Below are positions 1 through 4,733 of a stretch of DNA of 6,646 bases, piece after piece. The position numbers and the translations under genes are program-made. Location: the NCBI GenBank assembly GCA_938034715.1, contig CALHMM010000107.1, positions 1 through 6,646 on the forward strand, in the 5' to 3' direction. How positions within the stretch are numbered: position 1 is the first letter of the stretch; each line of letters opens with the position of its first letter. Below the pieces are notes generated by a model, which did not search any database, had not been told where the DNA came from, and saw only the letters and a program-made list of their open reading frames with translations. Source of the DNA: Minisyncoccota bacterium (GTDB lineage: Bacteria > Patescibacteriota > Minisyncoccia > Moranbacterales > GCA-2747515).

Positions 1-56
1 TCTTCTAATTCATCTTGAAGTTTTTTCAATCCTTCTGATGTTACTAATCTAGTCAT
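1..56 (-). CDS. greA: Transcription elongation factor GreA/GreB family, N-terminal fragment cut by the window edge
   Basis: Reading leftward from an ATG at 56-54, the 18 complete codons give MTRLVTSEGLKKLQDELE, and the frame stays open to base 1. This matches the start of the GreA/GreB coiled-coil domain, whose N-terminus carries a T-x-EG-x-x-KL-x-x-EL pattern. The family binds backtracked RNA polymerase through the secondary channel and stimulates cleavage of the nascent RNA 3' end. The rest of the coiled coil and the FKBP-like C-terminal domain lie outside the window. There is no Shine-Dalgarno sequence just before the ATG, where the leader is A/T only. A strong promoter sits upstream at 130-158. 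GreA and GreB cannot be separated on so few residues; GreA is the commoner choice. Confidence 0.62.
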   Translation of the reverse strand, partial: MTRLVTSEGLKKLQDELE

Positions 57-129
57 ATGTTTATTTTATTCTATGAATCTTACCCCAAATATGAAAATAT
101 CTGATACAAAGGGATAAAACATGGACTCT

Positions 130-158
130 ATTCTACTACAACCAATTATTACTGTCAA
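130..158 (-). promoter_or_regulatory. Sigma-70-type promoter of the greA-like gene
   Basis: On the minus strand a perfect TTGACA (158-153) is followed by exactly 17 bases and then TAGAAT (135-130), one mismatch from the TATAAT consensus. It points at the Gre gene and would start transcription near 123, giving a leader of about 65 bases. A second, weaker candidate (TTTTCA at 97-92, 18 bases, TAGAAT at 73-68) lies closer and would give an almost leaderless message. That would fit the missing Shine-Dalgarno sequence. Confidence 0.7.
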
Positions 159-271
159 CGCAACAACGAAGTCAGTTAAATACTGACCTCTAACCCACCC
201 GTAAGAACAAAATACGGTCAGCAGTTCACGATAAACGAGCAATACAGCAAATTATAGCTTGATAAGATCAA

Positions 272-919
272 TCAGATTTCAGATATTACAACATCACGGG
301 ATCTTCGGACTTTTTCTCGTGCAACATATGCATCTTGTGAACTACGAAATCCTAACGCGACCGCCATGACTGTCTGATAGTTGCTACCCTCTAAATCCAA
401 AATTTCATCAAATTTCTTTGCATCAAGTCCCTCCATCGGTGAAGCATCAATACTTTTAAGAGCAGCTGCACTCAGTAGCACACCAGTTGCAAGATATACC
501 TGATGAATAGACCATTGCAAAATCTCTTCTTTCGATTTATTTCTGATCATACCCTTGATCATTTGAGAGTATTCTTCCAAACTCTCCAAAGTTACACCGC
601 GTACCGTACAAACCCTCTCCACCATTTCGTCCACATAACCCTCATCAACTGCAGTATGTACACACATCACCACAATATGAGATGCAGTTGTAAATTGTTT
701 TTGATCATACCCAGCATGGCCTAGCTGTGCCTTCACGTCGTCATCTGAAATTACTACAAACTTCCATGGCTCCAACCCAAAAGACGATGGACTCAACACA
801 CTACAGTCAAGTATATCGTCGACATCAGCTTGTAATACTTTTTTTTCAGCATCAAACATCTTAACTGACTTTCGCCACTGCATTGCATGCGTAAGTGTTT
901 TTTCAATATCCATATTCAT
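272..919 (-). CDS. NfsB-like FMN-dependent NAD(P)H nitroreductase
   Basis: The 215-residue product is full length for the nitroreductase superfamily and resembles the NfsB branch throughout. These are homodimeric cytoplasmic flavoproteins that use NAD(P)H to reduce nitro compounds, quinones or flavins. The FMN-phosphate motif R-x-S-x-K-x-F-D is at residues 16-23. The flavin-site loop SPSSFGLEPWKF is at 43-54, the helix ATGVLLSAAAL at 144-154, and the dimer-interface PMEGLD segment at 161-166. The basic tail near 203-209 matches the NfsB C-terminus. The Gln usual before Pro-Trp is Glu here (E50). Two starts are possible, ATG at 919 or ATG at 913; neither has a clear Shine-Dalgarno sequence and the longer one is listed. 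The gene stands alone between a bidirectional terminator and the Gre promoter. Its physiological substrate cannot be read from the sequence. Confidence 0.9.
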   Translation of the reverse strand: MNMDIEKTLTHAMQWRKSVKMFDAEKKVLQADVDDILDCSVLSPSSFGLEPWKFVVISDDDVKAQLGHAGYDQKQFTTASHIVVMCVHTAVDEGYVDEMVERVCTVRGVTLESLEEYSQMIKGMIRNKSKEEILQWSIHQVYLATGVLLSAAALKSIDASPMEGLDAKKFDEILDLEGSNYQTVMAVALGFRSSQDAYVAREKVRRSRDVVISEI

Positions 920-950
920 AGGTATTACTAGTCATAATTGAATAAACTTG

Positions 951-959
951 AGTATAACA
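951..959 (-). promoter_or_regulatory. Extended -10 promoter of the nitroreductase gene
   Basis: The minus strand reads TGTTATACT, that is TG-n-TATACT, a good extended -10 element. It is about 31 bases upstream of the nitroreductase ATG. No convincing -35 hexamer lies at 16-18 bases, as is common for extended -10 promoters. A GTGACA sits at only 13 bases. Confidence 0.5.
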
Positions 960-1009
960 TATTTTCAAATGTCACAGGGAAATCCTACCCCACAAATATA
1001 CTTTCCAAA

Positions 1010-1046
1010 AAAACAAAAAACAGTTCAATCCAATGAACTGTTTTTT
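1010..1046 (-). terminator. Bidirectional intrinsic terminator between the aquaporin and nitroreductase genes
   Basis: A perfect 7-base-pair stem, CAGTTCA (1021-1027) with TGAACTG (1034-1040), encloses a 6-base loop. It is flanked by T6 on the right (1041-1046) and an A-run on the left (from about 1010). On the minus strand it therefore ends in a T-run just after the aquaporin stop codon. It would also work on plus-strand transcripts. It separates the aquaporin transcript from the nitroreductase promoter. Confidence 0.85.
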
Positions 1047-1066
1047 GCTTGATTGCAATCAAAAGA

Positions 1067-1666
1067 CTATCCGTGTTTTACATCAACACAAAGCGCCCTA
1101 TAGAGTTGCATACCAATGACGCTTCCGAGGATAGGACCAAGGACATACATCAGGTTAAATGAGCCAATACCAAATGCTACTGCAGGATTAAGCACGCCAT
1201 TTGATGCAACAGTTGCTACCATAATTCCAAGTAGGAGTGAGCCACCAACGACGATTCCACTCATATTTTCGTTAGCTTTACCATATACAACCGAAGCAAT
1301 ACCAAATGTAAACAACATCATTCCGATAGCCTCAGCAAGACCAATGCTCAAATCACCATTTACCGTAAGGTCTAGTGAAGGAAGAGCAAAAATGCTTGTA
1401 GCAACAAGCAATGCAACTGCAGCTCCTGCACATTGTGCAACGATATACGCGACAGCATCTTGCACAGAAACCTTGCCGATAGAAAGCAATCCCAATGTCA
1501 CTGCAGGATTGATGTGACAACCTGATACATGGCCGATAGAGTACACAAACAGTCCTAGTGTAAGCATGGCAATTACTGGTGTCCACGAAAGTTCATTTGC
1601 AATTGACACATACACCGCAAATGTGAGTGCAAAAGTCCCCAACGCCTCTACAAAGTACTTTTTCAT
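1067..1666 (-). CDS. Aquaporin / major intrinsic protein family channel with atypical filter
   Basis: The 199-residue, strongly hydrophobic protein has the layout of a MIP channel: six membrane helices and two half-helices that carry the NPA motifs. The first lies in GHVSGCHINPAVT (N53-P54-A55) and the second in NGVLNPAVAFG (N160-P161-A162). The family passively conducts water or small neutral solutes such as glycerol across the cytoplasmic membrane. The second NPA is normally followed by an arginine that forms the narrowest filter; here that position is Val163. A gap-free hand alignment to E. coli AqpZ places Ala33, Ile148 and Gly157 at the other three filter positions, so the filter looks hydrophobic and uncharged. 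The protein is somewhat shorter than AqpZ and ends right after helix 6. The ATG at 1666 has no good Shine-Dalgarno sequence. The gene is monocistronic and ends in the 1010-1046 terminator. Family membership is secure; the transported solute is unknown. Confidence 0.92.
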   Translation of the reverse strand: MKKYFVEALGTFALTFAVYVSIANELSWTPVIAMLTLGLFVYSIGHVSGCHINPAVTLGLLSIGKVSVQDAVAYIVAQCAGAAVALLVATSIFALPSLDLTVNGDLSIGLAEAIGMMLFTFGIASVVYGKANENMSGIVVGGSLLLGIMVATVASNGVLNPAVAFGIGSFNLMYVLGPILGSVIGMQLYRALCVDVKHG

Positions 1667-1693
1667 AAGTCTTTATAAATGATTTACCTTTTT

Positions 1694-1702
1694 ATAGTAG
1701 CA
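1694..1702 (-). promoter_or_regulatory. Extended -10 promoter candidate of the aquaporin gene
   Basis: The minus strand reads TGCTACTAT (TG-n-TACTAT), 27 bases before the aquaporin ATG. A perfect TTGACA at 1729-1724 lies 24 bases upstream of the hexamer, too far to be its -35 under normal sigma-70 spacing. Confidence 0.4.
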
Positions 1703-1772
1703 CATCCACACAAAAAAGGCATTTGTCAAAAATAATCAATTCAAAAAGAAATATGACAATATCAGACACGAC

Positions 1773-2645
1773 CTAATTAGAGCTGAAAGGCATTTTTTTT
1801 ACTCCTGCATTAAAATACTTCAAATCCGAACTATTTACGAGACGCTCTGTATGTTCCCCTGCGGAAATATTTAAATCCCTCAAAATACTTTGCTTATCAC
1901 GTGGATCATGATGCGTAAGCAAGCCCATTTTTGGCCAATAAAAATTGCGATGCCATTCTCCTTGTTCATCAATGTGACTGTGAATTGGGTTGCGCTCAAC
2001 TAGATCGAGATAACCCGCCTTGGCATCATGTCTGAGAGTTGCGTGAATATCCTTCTCTTTACTAATAGCCTGAAAATACCTCGCTAAAACAAGCTTTTCA
2101 AGCATGATGTTTCCAGGGCGTTGATAGAGCATAAACTCTATATTCCTCTCGTAAAACGAGAGGTAGTCTATCGGAAACATAGTGGTTTCACGCGCCCAAC
2201 TAGCGTCAATCACAAAAAAATCAACTGCAACCCCCACATCGCGGAAATCCTCTCTTCCTGGCAAGCCCCAAGAGCATGTGGCAAATCGTCGATTCTCTTT
2301 TTTCATTTTCTCGATCACATTGTGGATATACCCTGCATCTACCAGCCACGTATCAGAAGCAAGGACAACAATATGCTCAACATCAGGATAATTCACAGAA
2401 AATTCCTCCATACCAGCATCTATGAGGTCACTCGCTCCTTGGAAATGCCATGAATTCTCAATTCTCACAAGTGAATTCTCATCGCCTTTCTCAAAATACC
2501 ATTCGTCCTCACCGTTATAGGCATGTACAATTTTTACATCTTCAAACAGTCCTTCTTTCTCCCATATATGACGTATGATCTCCATACTTACACGAGCATC
2601 ATCAACCCTATTATAAGTATAAATCAAGACACCTACATTTTTCAT
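1773..2645 (-). CDS. Putative GT-A-fold (family 2-like) glycosyltransferase
   Basis: The 290-residue soluble protein opens with VGVLIYTYNR (4-13), the first strand and loop of many nucleotide-sugar glycosyltransferases of the GT-A fold. A helix and a second strand follow, with KIVHAYNGEDEW at 38-49. GASDLIDAGMEE (70-81) matches the helix before the metal site. HIVVLASDTWLVD (91-103) has SDT where the metal-binding DxD is expected. FFVIDASW (143-150) may be part of the acceptor side, and a His-rich LTHHD lies at 243-247. No membrane segment or signal peptide is seen. Such enzymes move a sugar from a nucleotide donor to a lipid, polysaccharide or protein; donor and acceptor cannot be told here. 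No other sugar genes are nearby, which is unusual because these genes tend to cluster. The gene has its own promoter and a leader with a very short ORF. An orphan non-enzymatic GT-A-like protein remains possible. Confidence 0.6.
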   Translation of the reverse strand: MKNVGVLIYTYNRVDDARVSMEIIRHIWEKEGLFEDVKIVHAYNGEDEWYFEKGDENSLVRIENSWHFQGASDLIDAGMEEFSVNYPDVEHIVVLASDTWLVDAGYIHNVIEKMKKENRRFATCSWGLPGREDFRDVGVAVDFFVIDASWARETTMFPIDYLSFYERNIEFMLYQRPGNIMLEKLVLARYFQAISKEKDIHATLRHDAKAGYLDLVERNPIHSHIDEQGEWHRNFYWPKMGLLTHHDPRDKQSILRDLNISAGEHTERLVNSSDLKYFNAGVKKMPFSSN

Positions 2646-2649
2646 AAAT

Positions 2650-2673
2650 TTATATCATTTTTCTAACCTCCAT
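2650..2673 (-). other. Possible seven-codon leader ORF (MEVRKMI) before the glycosyltransferase gene
   Basis: In the leader on the minus strand, an ATG at 2673 opens MEVRKMI and stops with TAA at 2652-2650, four bases before the glycosyltransferase ATG. GGAGAG lies four bases before this ATG. Inside it, GGAGGTTAG (2671-2663) is a strong Shine-Dalgarno sequence that sits 8 bases before the internal ATG-ATA-TAA (2658-2650). The same Shine-Dalgarno sequence is 21 bases from the main ATG, too far to serve it directly. Translation of the main gene may therefore depend on reinitiation or coupling. Confidence 0.35.
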
Positions 2674-2694
2674 ACCACTCTCCAAAGTACTCTT

Positions 2695-2723
2695 ATTATA
2701 TTCCCCACAACCTCCAATGCCAA
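2695..2723 (-). promoter_or_regulatory. Near-consensus sigma-70 promoter of the glycosyltransferase gene
   Basis: On the minus strand TTGGCA (2723-2718, five of six matches) is followed by exactly 17 bases and a perfect TATAAT (2700-2695). The predicted start near 2688 gives a leader of about 43 bases that holds the seven-codon ORF. Confidence 0.75.
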
Positions 2724-2766
2724 ATCACTAAGCATACATATCAATTATATATATTTATATGCAAAA

Positions 2767-2794
2767 TTGACAAAAACAAAGAATAAAGTAATGT
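2767..2794 (+). promoter_or_regulatory. Promoter candidate for the 214-residue orphan gene
   Basis: A perfect TTGACA (2767-2772) is followed at 16 bases by TAATGT (2789-2794), a poor -10 with three matches. It points right, toward the gene at 2824, and lies divergent to the glycosyltransferase promoter. An AT-rich inverted repeat, TCAATT (2741-2746) with AATTGA (2765-2770), overlaps the -35. Confidence 0.35.
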
Positions 2795-2823
2795 AAAGAA
2801 AATCATCGCAAAGGAGTAATCTG

Positions 2824-3468
2824 ATGGAATACTTTGGCATTAAGCTTTCAACAGCTATAGCAATTGCAATATTTTGGATCATATTTCGATACGCGCTTGA
2901 TATATTTATGTACCTTACGAACAAAACGTTTGATGATGTAACCACATATCAATTTCACTTTACAAGAAATGATACCGACTCATCAAAAAACGATAAAACA
3001 CAGCATGATCAAGCTGGAGCACTACACATGAGGTGTATAAAAGAAAGCAGACCACTCAAATCGATTATTCGCAATAAGTTTCTGTTTTATTTCATCATTT
3101 ACAGAGCATACAAATCAAGCGAAGACTACCCGGTTCTTTCGCTGGGTAAATATGCGCCTGCGATTAAACGCTGCATACGAAAGTACGTAGTACCCATCTG
3201 GAGCAGCGCTCAAATAAAACGAGACGCAGGACTCAGCTATGTAGAGCAAAAAATGCAGGTATGTTTAATTTATGACCGCGATGGCGACGGTAACCGATTC
3301 CATACCATAAAAATCGTTCTAATAAAAAACGAGGACTTAGAAAACTTCCAGCGCTACATAGACAAACCACCACGAACAGCAAAGAACTTTGGCCTACTGA
3401 AAAAGATATGGCAAGCGTACGAGCTAGACACATCAAACTTTTTCCACGTCCAGCAAGTTGCATCTTGA
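2824..3468 (+). CDS. Membrane-anchored protein of unknown function with a DxDxDG loop
   Basis: I do not recognise a family for this 214-residue protein. The start is well supported: AGGAG (2812-2816) sits 7 bases before the ATG. Residues 8-21 are strongly hydrophobic and are followed by an aromatic, partly charged stretch to about 31. This fits an N-terminal membrane anchor rather than a cleaved signal peptide, as no cleavage motif is seen. Residues 47-65 are polar (TRNDTDSSKNDKTQHDQ) and look like a flexible linker. The rest is a basic soluble domain with a second short hydrophobic patch (FLFYFIIY, 86-93). DRDGDGNRF at 151-159 has the D-x-D-x-D-G spacing of an EF-hand-type calcium loop, set between likely beta strands (QVCLIY and HTIKIVLI). 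The gene is monocistronic and ends at a good hairpin terminator. Which side of the membrane the domain faces is not clear. Confidence 0.8.
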   Translation: MEYFGIKLSTAIAIAIFWIIFRYALDIFMYLTNKTFDDVTTYQFHFTRNDTDSSKNDKTQHDQAGALHMRCIKESRPLKSIIRNKFLFYFIIYRAYKSSEDYPVLSLGKYAPAIKRCIRKYVVPIWSSAQIKRDAGLSYVEQKMQVCLIYDRDGDGNRFHTIKIVLIKNEDLENFQRYIDKPPRTAKNFGLLKKIWQAYELDTSNFFHVQQVAS

Positions 3469-3482
3469 CCAATCCCCTATTC

Positions 3483-3513
3483 GAGTCATCCCATGTGGTG
3501 ACTCTTTTCTTTT
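3483..3513 (+). terminator. Intrinsic terminator of the 214-residue orphan gene
   Basis: GAGTCA (3483-3488) pairs with TGACTC (3499-3504), with further C-G pairing inside. TTTTCTTTT (3505-3513) follows at once. The hairpin starts 14 bases after the TGA stop at 3468. Confidence 0.8.
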
Positions 3514-3616
3514 GCCTGCAAAAAAAGACTGGCAGAAGCAATTGATAACACACTAGCTAAATATGATAATAATTAAAACCATAAACGCCCCCAAAGTCTC
3601 CTACTCTCCTCTATCA

Positions 3617-3645
3617 TTGACCAGAGTCAAGTCTGATGCTAACAT
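3617..3645 (+). promoter_or_regulatory. Promoter of the 170-residue gene with an operator-like palindrome over the -35
   Basis: TTGACC (3617-3622) is followed by exactly 17 bases and TAACAT (3640-3645), which is preceded by TGC and so forms an extended -10. The -35 is the left arm of the perfect inverted repeat TTGAC-CAGA-GTCAA (3617-3630), a shape and position suited to a repressor or other DNA-binding protein. The predicted start is near 3652. The leader can form a small hairpin, CTACT (3655-3659) with AGTAG (3666-3670). Confidence 0.6.
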
Positions 3646-3697
3646 GTCTTTTATCTACTAATCTAAGTAGCGGCCAAGCGATCCAGAAGGAGAACAA

Positions 3698-4210
3698 ATG
3701 AGACTTGATATAGCGCACGCCATTCACAACTTACACCGACAGAAAGAATTGCTTTTCACTGAAATTGAGCAAGCGCTCATACCAGAAGCAGGCCGAACAA
3801 GTATCGGTTGGGCGCTCGCAAATCCAACAGACCACAAAAGCTATGCAACGCAGTGGAACGAACCAAAAAAATTAATCTGGATCGCAGGGGGTTTCGGTTA
3901 TCACATGATCGGACATATTGCCAATGCAGCCTGCATGATGCGTCCCGCTGCGAGGTTAAATGCTGATACCTCGTCAATTCTCCTACAACAACCAGATGAT
4001 TTTATCGACATAGTAAATGATCAATTTACTATGGGAATAAACAATCTGCTATGGGGAGATCTGCCTCGCGGTGGCGCAAAGTACTTTGAAGGTCAGACTA
4101 GATTGCTCATAGCAGTGAGCAGTAACCAAAAAGATGACAATGAGAAATTTGCTACGGTCATTGGATCTGCAGTGAACAAAGCATTAGATATATATAGAAT
4201 CGCTGCCTAA
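3698..4210 (+). CDS. Conserved-looking hypothetical protein, distant GlcG/HbpS-like resemblance
   Basis: The 170-residue protein has no signal peptide or membrane helix. The start is sound: AAGGAG (3687-3692) lies 5 bases before the ATG. By eye the C-terminal part recalls the GlcG/HbpS family, proteins that bind or degrade haem or related cofactors, or that are of unknown function. PRGGAKYFEG (123-132) followed by LLIAVSS (136-142), then DDNEKFATVIGSAVNKAL (146-163), parallels their 'GG-x-P-x-x-x-dG-x-x-x-GaiGVSG ... eqDe-x-x-A-x-x-AL' ending. ILLQQPDDF (94-102) sits where that family has a K/R-T-A-x-x-F-x-x-P stretch. The glycine- and histidine-rich IAGGFGYHMIGH (62-73) could be the matching 'VvDagG' strand, although the usual Asp is missing. 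The N-terminal 35 residues are helical and unmatched. The gene is monocistronic, with its own promoter and terminator. The fold suggestion is an inference and could be wrong. Confidence 0.75.
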   Translation: MRLDIAHAIHNLHRQKELLFTEIEQALIPEAGRTSIGWALANPTDHKSYATQWNEPKKLIWIAGGFGYHMIGHIANAACMMRPAARLNADTSSILLQQPDDFIDIVNDQFTMGINNLLWGDLPRGGAKYFEGQTRLLIAVSSNQKDDNEKFATVIGSAVNKALDIYRIAA

Positions 4211-4238
4211 GGATAAAAGTCAGCGAAGTAACATCACA

Positions 4239-4272
4239 AAAGAACTCAGCCTATCGGATGAGTTCTTTCTTG
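4239..4272 (+). terminator. Intrinsic terminator after the 170-residue gene, possibly shared with the convergent gene
   Basis: A perfect 10-base-pair stem, AAAGAACTCA (4239-4248) with TGAGTTCTTT (4259-4268), has a 10-base loop. The T-rich arm and CTTGT follow on the plus strand. The left side is A-rich, so it could also stop minus-strand transcripts from the gene that ends at 4342, between the two convergent genes. Confidence 0.75.
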
Positions 4273-4341
4273 TCTAGTAATGACATAAAACCTTTACAAA
4301 TTTACGCATTTATAAAAAATTCCGTATGCACCACCGCACCT

Positions 4342-4623
4342 TTACATCAAATGCAAATAACCCCATCGAATCAAGATCGCTAGAAATGGCGACGCTGAAA
4401 TAGCCAACCCAAGCAAAAGTTTACCCATAGCCAACTTCTTTTTGCGTGTCCGATAAATCAAAGCAATCCCAGTAAGAGTAAGTAAAACACATACTCCAAA
4501 AGGATACACATAGAGCAACCCAGCGTAGAGAACACCTGCATCACTTAATCCAGAAATATGAAAATACATCGCCACAAAAGAAAGCGGTGATAAAAACGAA
4601 AGATAATAGTAAATCTTATTCAT
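4342..4623 (-). CDS. Small three-helix membrane protein of unknown function
   Basis: The 93-residue protein has three hydrophobic segments, roughly residues 5-22, 31-57 and 68-86. The strongly basic RTRKKK (58-63) between helices two and three should sit in the cytoplasm by the positive-inside rule. That places the N-terminus inside and the C-terminus outside. No family motif is recognised; proteins of this size and shape occur widely without known function. A perfect extended -10 ends 8 bases before the ATG and there is no Shine-Dalgarno sequence, so the message is probably leaderless. That also supports this ATG as the real start. The gene is monocistronic, between the pyrE terminator region and the 4239-4272 hairpin. 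Confidence 0.75.
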   Translation of the reverse strand: MNKIYYYLSFLSPLSFVAMYFHISGLSDAGVLYAGLLYVYPFGVCVLLTLTGIALIYRTRKKKLAMGKLLLGLAISASPFLAILIRWGYLHLM

Positions 4624-4631
4624 ATATTGAT

Positions 4632-4640
4632 ATTATATCA
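4632..4640 (-). promoter_or_regulatory. Consensus extended -10 promoter giving a probable leaderless message
   Basis: The minus strand reads TGATATAAT (4640-4632), a perfect TG-n-TATAAT. Only 8 bases (4631-4624) separate it from the ATG at 4623, so the usual start point falls 0-2 bases before the start codon. The -35 region is only a T-run. Confidence 0.65.
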
Positions 4641-4669
4641 CGGTAAGAATCTTCGAAAAAAACCAGGAT

Positions 4670-4707
4670 AAAAATGAGAGCCCGTATATTACGCATATAC
4701 AGGCTCT
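4670..4707 (-). terminator. Main terminator of the pyrF-pyrE unit
   Basis: AGAGCC (4677-4682) pairs with GGCTCT (4702-4707). Inside, after one mismatch, GTATAT (4684-4689) pairs with ATATAC (4695-4700) around a 5-base loop. On the minus strand the hairpin is followed by CATTTTTATCC. The long two-part stem and the T5 run make a reasonable intrinsic terminator 27 bases past the pyrE stop. Confidence 0.7.
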
Positions 4708-4715
4708 ATAAATTG

Positions 4716-4729
4716 GGGCGAATACGCCC
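4716..4729 (-). terminator. First of two tandem hairpins after pyrE
   Basis: GGGCG (4716-4720) pairs with CGCCC (4725-4729) around a four-base AATA loop, starting 5 bases after the pyrE TGA. On the minus strand it is followed by CAATTTAT, a poor T-run. It may help protect the message end or act only as a partial terminator ahead of the 4670-4707 hairpin. Confidence 0.4.
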
Positions 4730-4733
4730 TTTC

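Noticed and set aside
121..186. Plus-strand 21-codon ORF with an AGGGAT-like sequence before its ATG
   Set aside because: It lies directly over the strong minus-strand promoter of the Gre gene (130-158), has no plus-strand promoter or terminator, and the peptide has no recognisable features.
183..220. Inverted repeats TGACC/GGTCA and CCGTA/TACGG after the nitroreductase gene
   Set aside because: They overlap each other, the loops are long and no T-run follows on the minus strand, so a terminator call is not supported.
1116..1517. 133-codon open frame on the plus strand inside the aquaporin gene
   Set aside because: It is antisense to a clear MIP channel with both NPA boxes; the peptide is low in structure, with no ribosome-binding site or family resemblance.
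1724..1729. Perfect TTGACA upstream of the aquaporin gene
   Set aside because: It is 24 bases from the only good -10, outside normal spacing, so I did not call it the -35. It also forms part of a loose TTGTCA/TGACAA inverted repeat (1723-1728 and 1754-1759) with a 25-base gap, too weak to list.
2745..2945. 66-codon minus-strand frame across the divergent promoter region
   Set aside because: It overlaps the start of the well-supported 214-residue gene and the AT-rich intergenic stretch; its hydrophobic look comes from the reverse complement of the membrane anchor.
3233..3553. 106-codon minus-strand frame at the end of the 214-residue gene
   Set aside because: It runs antisense through the coding end and its terminator, with no ribosome-binding site.
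4311..4341. GC-containing stretch followed by T6 just after the 93-residue gene on the minus strand
   Set aside because: No stem longer than three pairs can be drawn before the T-run; the 4239-4272 hairpin is the better terminator.
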